From assembly GCF_033807715.1 (NCBI RefSeq), contig NC_084591.1, positions 47,522,368 to 47,586,367 on the forward strand: a stretch of DNA of 64,000 nt. The letters are read 5' to 3'. Position 1 is the first letter of the stretch. Every line of letters begins with the position of its first letter. The stretch comes from Cololabis saira. Taxonomy: Eukaryota > Chordata > Actinopteri > Beloniformes > Belonidae. A model generated the notes under the pieces. It saw nothing but the letters and a program-made list of their open reading frames with translations. It had not been told where the DNA came from and did not search any database. Shown piece after piece: positions 25,401 to 40,400 of this stretch. The translations under genes and the position numbers were made by a program.

Positions 25401-28400
25401 TGTCCTCATCACTTTAATTTCTACAACAAATCCTGCCTTGAAGTCGGACCAAGCCTCAAGACTTTTGTAAGCCTTCAAGCTTTGCTTCGTGTATTTCCCC
25501 GGAGTAGAAATTAAGTTCATATAAATATCAGGAAACTGGATTCGTGGCCAAATATTAATGTCCATGGACCACTGGTTCTTGGTAACTGTACCAAATATTA
25601 ATGTCCATGGACCACTGGTTCTTGGTAACTGTACCAAATATTAATGTCCATGGACCACTGGTTCTTGGTAACTGTACCAAATATTAATGTCCATGGACCA
25701 CTGGTTCTTGGTAACTGTACCAAATATTAATGTCCATGGACCACTGGTTCTTGGTAACTGTACCAAATATTAATGTCCATGGACCACTGGTTCTTGGTAA
25801 CTGTACCAAATATTAATGTCCATGGACCACTGGTTCTTGGTAACTGTACCAAATATTAATGTCCATGGACCACTGGTTCTTGAGGTAACTGTACCAAATA
25901 TTAATGTCCATGGACCACTGGTTCTTGGGGTAACTGTACCAAATATTAATGTCCATGGACCACTGGTTCTTGGTAACTGTACCAAATATTAATGTCCATG
26001 GACCACTGGTTCTTGGTAACTGTACCAAATATTAATGTCCATGGACCACTGGTTCTTGGTAACTGTACCAAATATTAATGTCCATGGACCACTGGTTCTT
26101 GGTAACTGTACCAAATATTAATGTCCATGGACCACTGGTTCTTGGGGTAACTGTACCAAATATTAATGTCCATGGACCACTGGTTCTTGGTAACTGTACC
26201 AAATATTAATGTCCATGGACCACTGGTTCTTGGGGTAACTGTACCAAATATTAATGTCCATGGACCACTGGTTCTTGGTAACTGTACAAAATATTAATGT
26301 CCATGGACCACTGGTTCTTGGTAACTGTACCAAATATTAATGTCCATGAACCACTGGTTCTTGGTAACTGTACCAAATATTAATGTCCATGGACCACTGG
26401 TTATTGGGGTAACTGTACCAAATATTAATGTCCATGGACCACTGGTTCTTGGTAACTGTACCAAATATTAATGTCCATGGACCACTGGTTCTTGGTAACT
26501 GTACCAAATATTAATGTCCATGGACCACTGGTTCTTGGTAACTGTACCAAATATTAATGTCCATGGACCACTGGTTCTTGGTAACTGTACCAAATATTAA
26601 TGTCCATGGACCACTGGTTCTTGGGGTAACTGTACCAAATATTAATGTCCATGGACCACTGGTTCTTGGTAACTGTACCAAATATTAATGTCCATGGACC
26701 ACTGGTTCTTGGGGTAACTGTACCAAATATTAATGTCCATGGACCACTGGTTCTTGGTAACTGTACAAAATATTAATGTCCATGGACCACTGGTTCTTGG
26801 TAACTGTACCAAATATTAATGTCCATGAACCACTGGTTCTTGGTAACTGTACCAAATATTAATGTCCATGGACCACTGGTTATTGGGGTAACTGTACCAA
26901 ATATTAATGTCCATGGACCACTGGTTCTTGGTAACTGTACCAAATATTAATGTCCATGGACCACTGGTTCTTGGTAACTGTACCAAATATTAATGTCCAT
27001 GGACCACTGGTTCTTGGTAACTGTACCAAATATTAATGTCCATGGACCACTGGTTCTTGGTAACTGTACCAAATATTAATGTCCATGGACCACTGGTTCT
27101 TGGGGTAACTGTACCAAATATTAATGTCCATGGACCACTGGTTCTTGGTAACTGTACCAAATATTAATGTCCATGGACCACTGGTTCTTGGGGTAACTGT
27201 ACCAAATATTAATGTCCATGGACCACTGGTTCTTGGTAAATGTACAAAATATTAATGTCCATGGACCACTGGTTCTTGGTAACTGTACCAAATATTAATG
27301 TCCATGAACCACTGGTTCTTGGTAACTGTACCAAATATTAATGTCCATGGACCACTGGTTATTGGGGTAACTGTACCAAATATTAATGTCCATGGACCAC
27401 TGGTTCTTGGTAACTGTACCAAATATTAATGTCCATGGACCACTGGTGCTTGGGGTAACTGTACGGGTCACTGTCAAGTCCAGCTTCCTTTAATTTAAGC
27501 TGATAATCAGCTGTTATTCCGTCTTCTCCACTAGTTGCAGCTGTTTTTGCCACTCAGTGAGAGTAAGGGGGCTGGTCCAGTGGGGAATTGACGTCGATGC
27601 AAACCCTCTATAGAAGATGGATGTATGGAATCACGCAGTTTGTTTTACTCTGTCTCAATCTTTTTGAGACACAATATTATTCCCAGAGTAAGACATAGTT
27701 CATATCAAATCTATGTAATTGGGCTATGTGGATTCCAATCCCCACATGGAGTGGTTTGAAACTCGTGCAGCTCTCACCTGGTTTGCAGACTTCAGCCCGG
27801 AGCGTGTATCTTACACCACCAGGCTGGTCTGAAGGGTCGCGGCCGCTTATGTCAATGAGCAAGCCCGTATTCCTCGTGCCCAGCTGATCAGCAGCACAGT
27901 CCACGGTGACGAGCTGTTGAGCCCCGGACGGCAGGCTTCCCGTGCACGGAGACACCGTGAACACCCCAACGCTGAGCTGATTCTGAAAGTGACACATGAG
28001 GAAAAAGGTCAACTTTGATATGCTTGCACAAAGTTCTGAATGAGGTGATTGCATCCACTTTTCTACTTTTTTTATTTTCTTGTAATGCAAATAAGGAATC
28101 CCAGTGTACCTGCTTTATGAATATCAGCAGGTACAGTGTAACGGTGTAACAAGTAGCAGGTGAAGCCAACCAGCATGTCATTTTTTATATGTGACCACTG
28201 ATACAATGGCTAGCCCAGGGGTCGGCAACACAAAATGTTTAGGAGCCGTATAGGACCAAAAACACAAAATACTAATATAACTGGAGCCGCAAAAAATGAA
28301 AAGTCTTGTATAAGCCTTAGAATGAAGGTAAATGGCGAAAGGCGAAATGTCGAGAAAAAAGTCAAAATGTTGAGAAAAAAGTCGAAATGTCGAGACAAAA

Positions 28401-31400
28401 GTAAAAATTTCAAGAAAAAAGACGAAATGTTGAGAAAAAAGTTTAAATTTCGAGGAAATAATCAAAATTTCGAGAAAAAAGTCAAAATGTTGAGAAAAAA
28501 GTCCAAATGTCGAGAAAAAAGTCCAAATGTCAAGTAAAAAAGTCCAAATGTCAAGATTAAAAAGGAAAGGAAAAAAGGAAGAAAAAAAGAGAAAAAAAGG
28601 AAAAAAAAGGAGAAAAAAAGAAGAAAAAAGAGAAAAAAAGAAGAAAAAAATTTTTTTTTGAAAAAGCTCCAGGAGCCACCAGGGCGGCGCTGAAGAGCCG
28701 CATTCGGCTCTAGAGCCGCGGGTTGCCGACCCCTGGGCTAGCCCCTTCCTTTGTATACAGAGATATCAGTTCAAATACAAGAGAAAATGCAGAAATTCAT
28801 TGGCTGCTGTCCTCGTATGCACTTCTGGCCGTTTCTCACCTGCAGTGTTGTGTCTTGGGAGGATTTTTGTAATACTTTGAGACATTCACCAATGGGCCTT
28901 GCAGGACGATAACCCAAACTCCTGAGATAAAGATAACAAAAATAGATAATAACAACACCTCAAATTAGTTTATAATTTATAAATCATTAAACAAGTTTTC
29001 AAGTGATACATTTGTCATCAGTCCAAGCTCGTAGTTGGTGGACAATTTGCTTGGATAACGAATTACTAATGTTCCAGCCTCACAGTAAACATTGTAACTG
29101 TTTTTTTATCAAAAATAATATCATGTTCAGAGCCTGTTGAATATTTTTAGGACTTCAGCTTAAATTAAAATGTGTTTCTTACGAGCAAAACTTAAATCAC
29201 TCTTGCATATTTTTATCGTTAAATCTTTCTTTTTGTGTGTGCAAATGTATTTTTAATTTTTAATTTTAACTATCAACGTCCAGGGTAAGCGGGGTAACTG
29301 GAGCCAGGGTAATACTGTCAATAGTGTTGATGCCTCCAGATAAAAATCTAATAATAAGAATAACACCATCAACATGAAATCTTAGCCTTTTAGAAACTAA
29401 ACTGCCATGATACAAATACCTTCATCAGTTATATTAAGTATCAGTTCTGAAAAAGTGTATGTATTTAGTAGGAGTTTAACGATACACTAATCCCACGATA
29501 ACGATACGATATTACAGCAGTATTTTTTTAACAACCTTGAATGAGGAACATATGACTGGAAAAAATCTCTTTGAAAGACATAATACAAAACAATACTGTG
29601 CGTTTGCCTGATTTACAGTTTGTAATGCTTTATAACTGTTTAAGTTTTAAAGAGAAAGCCAGGCCAACCATTTTAAACAAACTGAACTAAAAGTAAATGT
29701 CAGGTTTGCATTATGCATCTTCAGTTTCATACAAGTACAAATATTTTGCCACAACCTGAATAGTTTCTCTCATGTATGATTTGACTTTTTTCTTTTCCAG
29801 AATTTTAACAACTAAAATTAAATAAATAAATAAAAGTAAATAAATAAACTATGAAAAATCGTTTCATCCTCACACCTTTGGGGACGACACAATCTTTACA
29901 TCATAAAAAAGATTGATTCATGCGTATAAGTTTTGCTGTGAGTCTTTTTGAATTCTGCTTGAACGAGTTTATAAGTTTTACTTCTAAGTAAAGTTCGGAG
30001 CTCAAAACCCCCCAAGAGTCCCGTGATCGGGACTCAAAACGGTACTAGTTTCTTCTGAGTGTAGTCAGATTTTGGTCCGCGGGTCGAGGTCGTCACGTGA
30101 TCCCGCTGCACCAATAGGATGTTACTAGGAAACACAATATATTCATATTAATAACCCAATATCAGCTACAGTTTGTCACCTCCACGACACGTATCGTGAC
30201 GTTTTTGCATCGCAAGATTTCGTGGCACGATATACAGGACTGACTCAGAAAATTAGAATATTGTGATTTTCTGTAATGCAATTACAAAAACAAAAATGTC
30301 ATACATTCTGGATTCATTACAAATCGACTGAAATATTGCAAGCCTTTTATTATTTTAATATTTCTGATCATGGCTTACAGCTTAAGAAAACTCAAATATC
30401 CTATCTCAAAAAATTTGAATATTCTGGGAATCTTAATCTTAAACTGTAAGCCATGATCAGCAATATTAAAATAATATAAGGCTTGCAATATTTCAGTTGA
30501 TTTGTAATGAATCCAGAATGTATGACATTTTTGTTTTTTTAATTGCATTACAGAAAATAAATAACTTTATCACAATATTCTAATTTTCTGAGACAGTCCT
30601 GTATTGTTACACCCCTAGTATTTAGTGGCTATATCTAATTACTTGCTTCGTAACTGCTACTTGTTTAAAAACTTTGATGTATATTGTAAAAAATGTCCAT
30701 AAACATATGTCCATTTTTGGACTGATATGCTCTCCTACCCTAGTTCTGGTTCGACAGCATGAGAAATGTTGAAATCCATCTTGAACACTCCGTTGTTTTG
30801 GACGGTGAAGCTCTGGTGTTTCTTGCAGCCGTAAACAAGCGGGCCAAAGCTGACGTCACACGGAGGTGTAATCTGGTAGCTGAAGAGGAACCAAACATAA
30901 ATAAAAAGTTTATTAAAAGTGATGGAAGTAATGGAATTTATGTGTAAATTCTGATGCATTCTTTAAAACATAATATATATCAACTCTAACAATATAATCA
31001 TGTTTCTGCACCACAAAAACCCCCAAAACATTGAAAATAATTGTCACCTTGAAAAAACAGAATGAACTGAAATCTTAATGTCCAAGATGATTTTGTCTCC
31101 TTTCCCAATGTTGGGATCAAACACCTAAACAAGATTTCTTCAGTTAAATCAAAAGGCAAATCAATCATACAATATTTATCTATACAGATCGCTCTTTTTT
31201 TAGTATTAGGGCCAAACTAAGACAAAAAAATTGGAAATTACGAGGATAAAGTCATAATAATATGAGAATAAAGTTGTAAAATTACTAGAATAAAGTTGTA
31301 ATATTATGAGAATAAATATAGTATAGTACAGTATAGTATAGTACAGTACAGTATAGTACAGTATAGTATGGTATAGTATAGTACAGTATAGTATAGTACA

Positions 31401-34400
31401 GTATAGTATAGTACAGTACAGTATAGTACAGTATAGTATGGTATAGTATAGTACAGTATAGTATAGTACAGTATAGTATAGTATAGTACAGTATAGTACA
31501 GTATAGTATAGTATAGTATACTATAGTATAGTATAGTATAGTACAGTATACTACAGTATAGTACAGTATAGTACAGTATAGTATGGTATAGTATAGTACA
31601 GTATAGTATAGTACAGTATAGTACAGTATACTACAGTATAGTACAGTATAGTACAGTATAGTATGGTATAGTATAGTACAGTATAGTATAGTGTACTATA
31701 GTATAGTATAGTATACTGTACTGTAGTATACTACCCTGTATACTATACTATACCATAGTACACTATACTGTACTATACTACACTATACTACAATGTACTA
31801 TACTATACTGTACTATACTGTACTATACTGTACTATACTGTACTATACTGTACTGTACTATACTATACTGTACTATACTGTACTATACTATAGTATACTA
31901 TACTATACTATACTGTACTATACTGTACTATACTATACTATACTGTACTATACTGTACTATACTATACTGTACTATACTGTACTATACTGTACTATACTG
32001 TACTATACTATACTATACTGTACTATACTGTACTATACTGTACTGTACTATACTGTAGTATACTGTACTATACTGTACTATACTATACTGTACTATACTG
32101 TACTATACTGTACTGTACTATACTGTACTATACTGTAGTATACTGTACTATACTGTACTATACTATACTATACTGTACTATACTGTACTATACTGTACTG
32201 TACTATACTGTAGTATACTGTACTATACTGTAGTATACTGTACTATACTGTACTATACTATACTGTACTATACTGTACTATACTATACTGTACTATACTG
32301 TACTATACTGTACTGTACTATACTATACTGTACTATACTGTACTATACTGTACTGTACTATACTATACTATACTGTACTATACTATACTGTACTATACTG
32401 TACTATACTGTACTATACTGTACTGTACTATACTATACTATACTGTACTATACTATACTGTACTATACTGTACTATACTGTACTATACTATACTATACTG
32501 TACTATACTGTACTGTACTATACTGTACTATACTGTACTATACTATACTATACTGTACTATACTGTACTGTACTATACTGTACTATACTATACTATACTA
32601 TACTATACTATACTATACTGTACTATACTATACTATACTATACTATACCAGACAGCTCCTCTTCCACAAAAGACGTATGTGCTTTTCCTGTTAGTTCTCA
32701 TAAATTACCACTTTATTCTCGTAATATTACGACTTTATTCTCGCAACATTGACTTTATTCTCGTAATTTTACAACTTTATTCTCATATTATTATGACTTT
32801 ATTCTCGTAATTTTACAATTTTTCTTTGTCTTAGTTTGGCCCTAATTCTATTTTTTCAACTGGCATCAGAACAGAATATCGTGTAAACCAGTGTGTGGCG
32901 GGTTCACCTGGCAAACTAAGACTGGCTGCTCTCTAATGAGGATTTCCTGATCAGCTCTGCAGACGAAGTCCACTTGCGTAGACTTGTCACCGGGCATGAG
33001 ACGACCGCTCTGCGGAGACGCGGTGAAAATGGACTTTAGGTTTGGTAGTGCCGGGTCAGTCTGCTCAAACGTAAACCTTGTGAGAAGAACAGAGGAACAA
33101 CTCAATGACAATTTACTCCATGTGGAACAGCAAATACTAATGAAAGCTGCAAGCAGCGATGAACGGCCCTCCACCCTTGTGCACGTTCAGGCTGCAGTGG
33201 AAGCTTGTATGACTTGATGTAGATTCTTCAGTTCCGGACATTTAGCAGATGACACCACCCACGACCCTCTATATCAAACCATTCAAAAGTTATGGCAGAA
33301 AGTAGGAACTATCAGATATCGACCAATCAGAAGAATGGGTGGGGCTAATTTGCAGCAATTTTGTTCAAGGACTCAAAACTGAGTCCGATGACACCACCCA
33401 CGAGTCTTTATGTGAAACCATTCAAAAGTTATGGCAGAAAGTAGGAACTATCAAATATAGACCAATCAGATGAAGGGGGGGCGCGCTTTTTGGCATCTAT
33501 AAGTAATGCGCGTCGTCACAGGATGGAGACGCACATTTTGATGTATAACACACCTGGGCGCACGTTACGGTTCGGGCCGTATTAACTGCCAAAGGAATGG
33601 CATAAATTGCGCCAAAATGACACGATTAATTCAAAATGGCCGACTTCCTGTTTGGTTTCGGCCATGTCGCCAAGAGACTTTTCTTTAAGTTGCGACATGA
33701 TACAAGTGTGTACTGATTTTCGCTCATGTACGTCAAACCGTATTGTGGGGCTTGAGGCACAAAGTTTTCTAGGGGGCGCTGTTGAGCCATTAGGCCACGC
33801 CCATTAATGCAAACCATTAAATATCACATTTTTTGCCAGGCCTGGCTTGGTGCAAAGTTTGGTGACTTTTGGGGCACGTTTAGGGGGAAAAAAGGCCCTC
33901 CTTTCGTCAGAAGAAGGAAAATAAAAATTCCTACAGATACAATAGGGCCTTCGCACTGTCAGTGCTCGGGCCCTAATTAGCAAGAAACAAGCAGTTTAAA
34001 CTCACTTGAAGGATACTTCATATTTTCCTGTGTTTTTTAGTTTGAGCGACTGGCGAGCTTCTCCAAAGACTCTCATGGTTCCGAAGTCCAGACATCCATC
34101 TGTCACAGAAACAAGAGCGTCTAGTACAACGCACATAAAAAACTCAAATCTTAAATGACCATACATTTTTCACTCAATATACATGATAGATTCAGGATTC
34201 CAGGCCTGCAACACATTTTATTAAAAACACATAAAAAGAAAAACAAAATCTTAAAGGGATTGTGACATGAAAAACACATTTTTCTTGATTTTTTGTGTTT
34301 TGTTGGGTGTCTTGACATCAATTACACCCAAAAAACAACGAACTTTTAACATTCAGTGTATTGTGTGCTTTCTGGGATTTTCCGCCTAACTATGCAAAAA

Positions 34401-37400
34401 CGGCGCATGTGGTTTGCTGGCGGATCGTTACGTAACGATCCGCTAAATCACCGCCCCGTCCACCCAGCTCCCTGTCTCCTCTCCTCTCCAGCGCACCATA
34501 AAGGCTGATTTATGGTTCCGCGTTACACCGACACAGAACCTACGGGGTAGGGTTACGCGGCGACGCGCACCATACGCTGAACCCTACGGCGTAGGCTCTG
34601 CGTCGATTTAACGCGGAACCATAAATGAGGCTGTTTAGAGCCTCTTTTGTTCTAATCACCGGAGGACAACTGCTAAGAAGACCCGCGGCCACTGACTGGA
34701 CTTAAGATAAGGGGACAGTGCTGCTTGCATGCCTTTATTTTTATGATTGTTTGCTGTGGTTCGCCCTCCTGCTTTTCCGTGCATGCTTCGCCTGTCGCTC
34801 CGACGCCGCTGTGAGCGTATGGCTGGAGGAGGAGGAGGTTGGGAGGAGGAGCGGAGCAATGATTGACAGGAAAGGGGGGAAAGGAAGCATTTTTCACGGC
34901 GCAAAAAAACACTGTAATAAAAAGCCAGGAAAAGATTACTAGAGTGAATTTTTTCTTGTTACACTCTTTTAGACACATTTGAGGGATGTTGGCCAAGACT
35001 TTTAATAGTGTTAAAAGCATGTTAAAAATGATGTCACAATACCTTTAACAATAATAGTAATGGTAAAAGTGTGAGGCTTTCGATTTTGTCTTGTGTCTAT
35101 TTGATTCTTGCAGTGTTCTTCTATTTACATTCTATATAAAGTATTTTTCTTTTGTTTGTGATGTCACAACTATGGAAGCGTAGTGCTGCCACCCCTAGAA
35201 AAATAAAAAAATATCAGTACCACGTTATAACGTGAAAAATGTATTGTTGGAACAATAAACTTTTGACGTTATAACGTGATAAATAGTATATTGTTCTAAC
35301 AATAAATTAACACATTATAACGTGATAAGTTTGTATATTGTAATAATCTGAAATGTTTATTGTTCTAACAATAAACCTTTCAACTTATAACATGATAATT
35401 ATGTTTTTTTATTTTTCTGGGGTGGCAGCATTACGCTTCTGTACACAACAACATGGGGGGGGGGTTGACAGAAGCAATTAATGCTTATGTGAAGAGACTT
35501 TATGTGATAAATGGTTGCCTCATGCCTTCTCATTTAAAGGGGACCTATTATGAACAACAGGTTTTTTCTCTCTTTAACATATATAAAGTGGTCTCCCCTC
35601 AGCCTGCCAACTCAGAGAAGGAGGAAAGCAACCAGATTCTGCAGTGTCTGTACAGCCGCCCGGATGAGCCGTCCAGTGTGATGTGGATCTACGAGCCAAT
35701 AAGATTCTGCTCCCGTCGTTACGTAACCAAAATGCAAACCACGCCCACAACTATAAAACCGTGTAACTGCATGCGAGCGTCCGACTATCGTAGCACTGCG
35801 CGTCACTGCGTCGCTGCAGCCAGTTAGGACAGTCCAATAGAAAATAAAGCATCCTTCCACGTTCCGCGTTACACCAACGCTGAACCATAAATCAGCCTTA
35901 ACTCCGCGGTGTATCGCGTCATTTGCGTCAGGCAGCCAATCAGCACAGAGCCACATTATCATAGCCCCGCCCACTCAGAATCCTGCATAGATAATGAGGT
36001 TAGAAACGGTAAAGATAAAGACATGGCTCAGAGGCTGAATTTCTAATTTATGAAGAAAAAACAATCAAAAGCTTGTTTTTAAGACATTCAAGGCCTGTTT
36101 AAAATATACATTAAATGCCATAATAGGTCACCTTTAAAACTTATTTACTCAGAGCCCTCGGATCTTGTCTTGTCTTTCCCTTTTTTTTTGCTTTTATTGC
36201 TATGTTTCCGGTCATGGTTTTTGTTTTTTAGGTCTTATTTTGAATCCTGCTTAGCAGCGCTTTTTGTTGGAATAAGTCACATTTTTTTGGAACTCTTGCC
36301 GTCTCTTTCTCCTGTTTTCTACTCACATCCTACTCACCTGAACCCTGACCGTTTATAAAAAAAAACAGTTAAAATTTTTTAAAATATTGTAACTGAAATC
36401 TATATCATTCTCGCAAACATTTTATCAGTTCAATCATAATGTTTGATATCAATTTTGAATATGTTATGAAAATATTTGATGGTGTCACCTAAAGGTTGGG
36501 GTTAGAAGTGCAAAAGCAGCAAGTGTAAAAGGTTAGTTGTGAAAATTAAAAGGCATGCAGCGCTACAAGAGATTGGTGTGGTGTTTTCATGTGTTTTGGC
36601 CGTTCGTTTACACGAAAACGAAGCTCAAAGTCACCAAAAACCATAATTTCGGAAAACTCCGGCCAAAGTGGAGATTTGCAAAACCTCCGTCTTCACGTTT
36701 ACTTCCAAACAGAGGGAAATGGACATTTAGGCTTCAGATCGTCACATTATTCGACAGAAACGTCACCAGCGTCATGAGTGCGACCTGTGTTTACAATTTG
36801 TTTGTCCACCGTCAATATTTTCTTGTATTTTACCTGTTATATATTCTAAAGTCACACTTAAAAGTAACTCCACTTCTCTGTCACTCCAAACGAAAGACTC
36901 TCGTTTATCTTGGAAGTAACTGGAAGTTACTCGTGTCATTTGTTGATGTTTTTTTCCAGGATTCTGATTGGCTAGCATGACTTTATCTTCTCGTTACACT
37001 GCCCCCTGGTTTGGCTGCTCATAGCACCTTAACAGCTATTTATGCAGGTTCCTGGAAATGATGGTATTTTTCAAAACGTAGAGGGGGAAATATCAGTTTT
37101 TGTAAATACCCGGCTAAGTGTAAATGTGGCCTAAGCTACTTTTCTGGTAGTTTGCCAAACATGGCACTTGAGCCTGGCAGCTTTTCCACTGATCAGTAAG
37201 GGTGAAGGGGTTGGGCAATGAAGGGAATAAAATGACTGTGTCCACTTGCAGCAAAAATATCTAAATCAGAGATGTTAAACATCATCAACAGATTGTTTCA
37301 TTGCTTTTATTCTATAAAACACAAATTAATTGTCCAACTTCGACATCTGAAAGTCAACGTTTTACTGACAAAGCCTGAATGTTTTTGTGTAACAGAACAG

Positions 37401-40400
37401 AGGGGTGTCTACTGCATCACTATAAACCAGGAAAACATCGCCACGGTTCCAGTGGGTTAAAATACAGTTTTAAGGAATACTTGGGTATGAATCCAGACGT
37501 TTTTCTGAGAATACCCTACTCAGCCTGCCTTTAAGTTCAACTTTTTGTAACAATACCTGGTGCGATCTTCAAATTTATACTGTAGGCTTCAGCAGTGACC
37601 TGTATGTTCTCGGTTTGCACAATTCCAAGAATCTGTTCCACATCAGATACCTGAAACACAACACCTAGTATGAGTATAAATGTATAGCCTTCCAAAATGC
37701 TTATGAAGCTTATGAAGCTTAGATCTGGTTTAAACCAGATCATCCATCCATCTGCCCACCGACTATCACAGGGCAAGAGGTGACAGACCGAATGCTGAGT
37801 CAGTCCCAGGTTTTAAAGAGTTTTTCATGTTAATAGTTAATGATGAGGAATTAATTATTCCGAATTAAATAATTCAGAATTAAACTATTTCCCTTCGAGT
37901 TTAGATGGAAATAGTAATTCTGAATTGAGGTTTACATGGAAAACATGTTTGATGGTCTTTCTCCAATTCCTCTCCAGGTCTGGGGGTTAGGAAGGTTCTG
38001 ATTGGATAGGGGGGGGACCGGAAGTTAAACTACCGGAAGAAAAACTAACTTAGCCGCTACAACTTTGAAAAGCTCACAATTTTATGTTTCCTGTTTCCAT
38101 CTGTTCTTTTAATTATTTCTATTTATTAAATAAATGGTCTCTGCTCTTGACCAGCGTTTACTGCTGCTGCATCTTGAAACTTTGTTTGGAAAACAAGCCC
38201 AGCGCGGAATATAAGCGTCATGGAGACAGACGGGCGAGGGAACGAGCAGAAAGAAAGACCGGGATTAATTTAAAGAGGAATGAGTGGCTGCGTCCGAAAT
38301 TCCAAACTTCCACCCTAATGAGTAGCAAAATGAGTATGCAAGATTTTTTAGTGCGTCCAAAACATTAGTACGTACTCAATAGTATGTACTATCCATACTC
38401 ATTCTGGGGAAATGTATTAGTGTGGATTGATGGACACTAGCTAAGCAGAAACTTCCCACAATGCAATGCAGTGGTGTTTGGTTGCTAAGTGATACGTATA
38501 TGTCATAAGTATAATATTAAGTATAATCATATTATTATATAATATTAATATTATTAATAATTAATATTAATTAATTATTGTTAATATTATATAATATTAA
38601 TATTATAATATCCGTATCCGAAGGTCCGTGTGTCTCTGAGTAGTACGTCCCAATTAATGCATACTACTGATATTTACTCAAAAGTGTGCCGAATTTAAGT
38701 ATACTTTTTAGTATATACTGTACTGTTTAGTGTGGCATTTCGGACGCACCGAGAGTATACATGATGATCTGGAATTATTCTATTCGGATTTAAAATCAGA
38801 ATAAACCAGCCACTTACTGCGGAATTAAGTTTAATTCGGAATGGCCATTTTCATTGGGAATTAGGTGTTTACGTGGTAATTTTCACTAATTTTAAATTAG
38901 ATTTAATTTAAATTCTGAATTAAAGAGGAATTAAATTCCCCATGTAACCTCTAGTGTTTTTTACTTTACCTCCAGACGTAAGACCTTCTTTATGTGGAGT
39001 GGCTTCTTGGCGTTGATGTGCATGCTTAAAACGAAGGAGGTGTTAGGAGGGATGATGCCATGATCTTGGGGGAGCTCAAACTGATCCCCCAACTCCTCCA
39101 CACCACGCAGGCCCCAGGACACCGGCAGAGTCGTCTTATTATGCATCGTCATGCTACAGCTGTTCCTCCTGAGGAGAGGGATCAATGAAGGTGAAGGGTG
39201 AGCAGAAAAAAGATGATTCAATTTACACAAGAAATATATTTTCTGATTTCTGAAACGATTAGGAGGTACCAGGGTGCTTTATCAAAGTAACTCATCAAAT
39301 CAATGTGAATGAATATTTTTAGATGTATTTGAATATTTATGACGGTACCTGTCTATTAGAACCCTGCCGAATTGCAAATGCCTGCTGTCCAGCTGCAGCT
39401 CCGGCTGGACGCCCCAGCAGGACAGACGGATGATTACCGGCTCAGGATTGTCCTTGATGTGACAGACGATGCTGTCCTTCATTTGTCCTGCTTTTGTGGG
39501 GTAGGCCCACACTGTCAACTCCTAGCAGGACAGGACAATATTCATGATAGGAACATTATGGAGCTTTTCCACTAATACCTACTCAGCCCGACTCACCTCG
39601 CCTCAGTTTGGTTCTTTTCCACCAGGGGTCTAACGTGCTGAGTAGATACTTTTCTGTAACTATTCGGCCGAGGTTCTAAGCTGCTGAGTCGGCTGTATCT
39701 GACATCATCACACTACAGGCCACCGATTGGTCGGGGGGTTGGAGTCAGACGTCTGAGTCAGGAGGAGGAAATCAGAGAAAGAGACTCTGACGGATTCTTG
39801 TTCATTTTATTCAACCAGCAATGGCAGCAAAAGTCTGTTTGGTGATACAACTCTGAGGGTCAGATGTTCATAAACCTGGTGCTGAGGAGAGAATTAAAAA
39901 GGGATCTAGACGGAGATAAGGAACGACCAGATCTACCAGGAGCTCTGTCACTTCATAGCAGGCAGGAGACTCCGTATAATCTTAAGGCCTTGACACACCA
40001 ACCCGACTTCCCCCGCTCTCTGCCGACTGCTGTGTCGGCTCGCGTCGGCTGTGTCGGGCTCTGTCGGGCTCACTAGACACACCGCAAATACGACACCCGA
40101 CGGCGAACTAGCACGTACGTTCTGTGCATGCGTGAGAGGTAATTCCCCTCCATACCAGCAGGCAGCGGTAGTCTGTATTCAGGGGCTCAGGGAGGGGGAC
40201 AGCGCTTTTTTTTTTTCAAAGCTTTATTGAGAAAACGCAAGTGCAGACAAACAAAACTCTGACCAGAACAGATCTGATCAAAACAGACAAACAAAACTCT
40301 TTGTAGAATTACTGCTGGCTGAAATAAATCATTTAGGAAGATAAATGTTGGTTTAATAGATGAAATCTAACAGTTGTAGCTACGCCTGTTAAGTAATTTG

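Larger units (their letters stand above)
25001..27613 (+). mobile_element. THAP-exon element, copy B (complete)
   Basis: The left end TATAGAGGGAATGTGC and right end CAAACCCTCTATA are inverted repeats. In order it holds about five 16-bp units (25055-25130), an intact THAP exon (25169-25346), about 43 copies of a 43-bp unit (25548-27465), then CGGGTCACTGTCAAGTCCAG and a unique right end. There is no catalytic domain, so it is non-autonomous. P-element-type (THAP) transposases are the likely source of mobility. Confidence 0.9.

Noticed and set aside
25548..27465. CRISPR-like appearance of regular 43-bp repeats
   Set aside because: Units are head-to-tail without spacers, lie in a transposon in a vertebrate intron, and have no cas genes.
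31793..32233. 146-residue open frame on the plus strand
   Set aside because: It is the translation of a TACTATACTG microsatellite and has no start context or homology.
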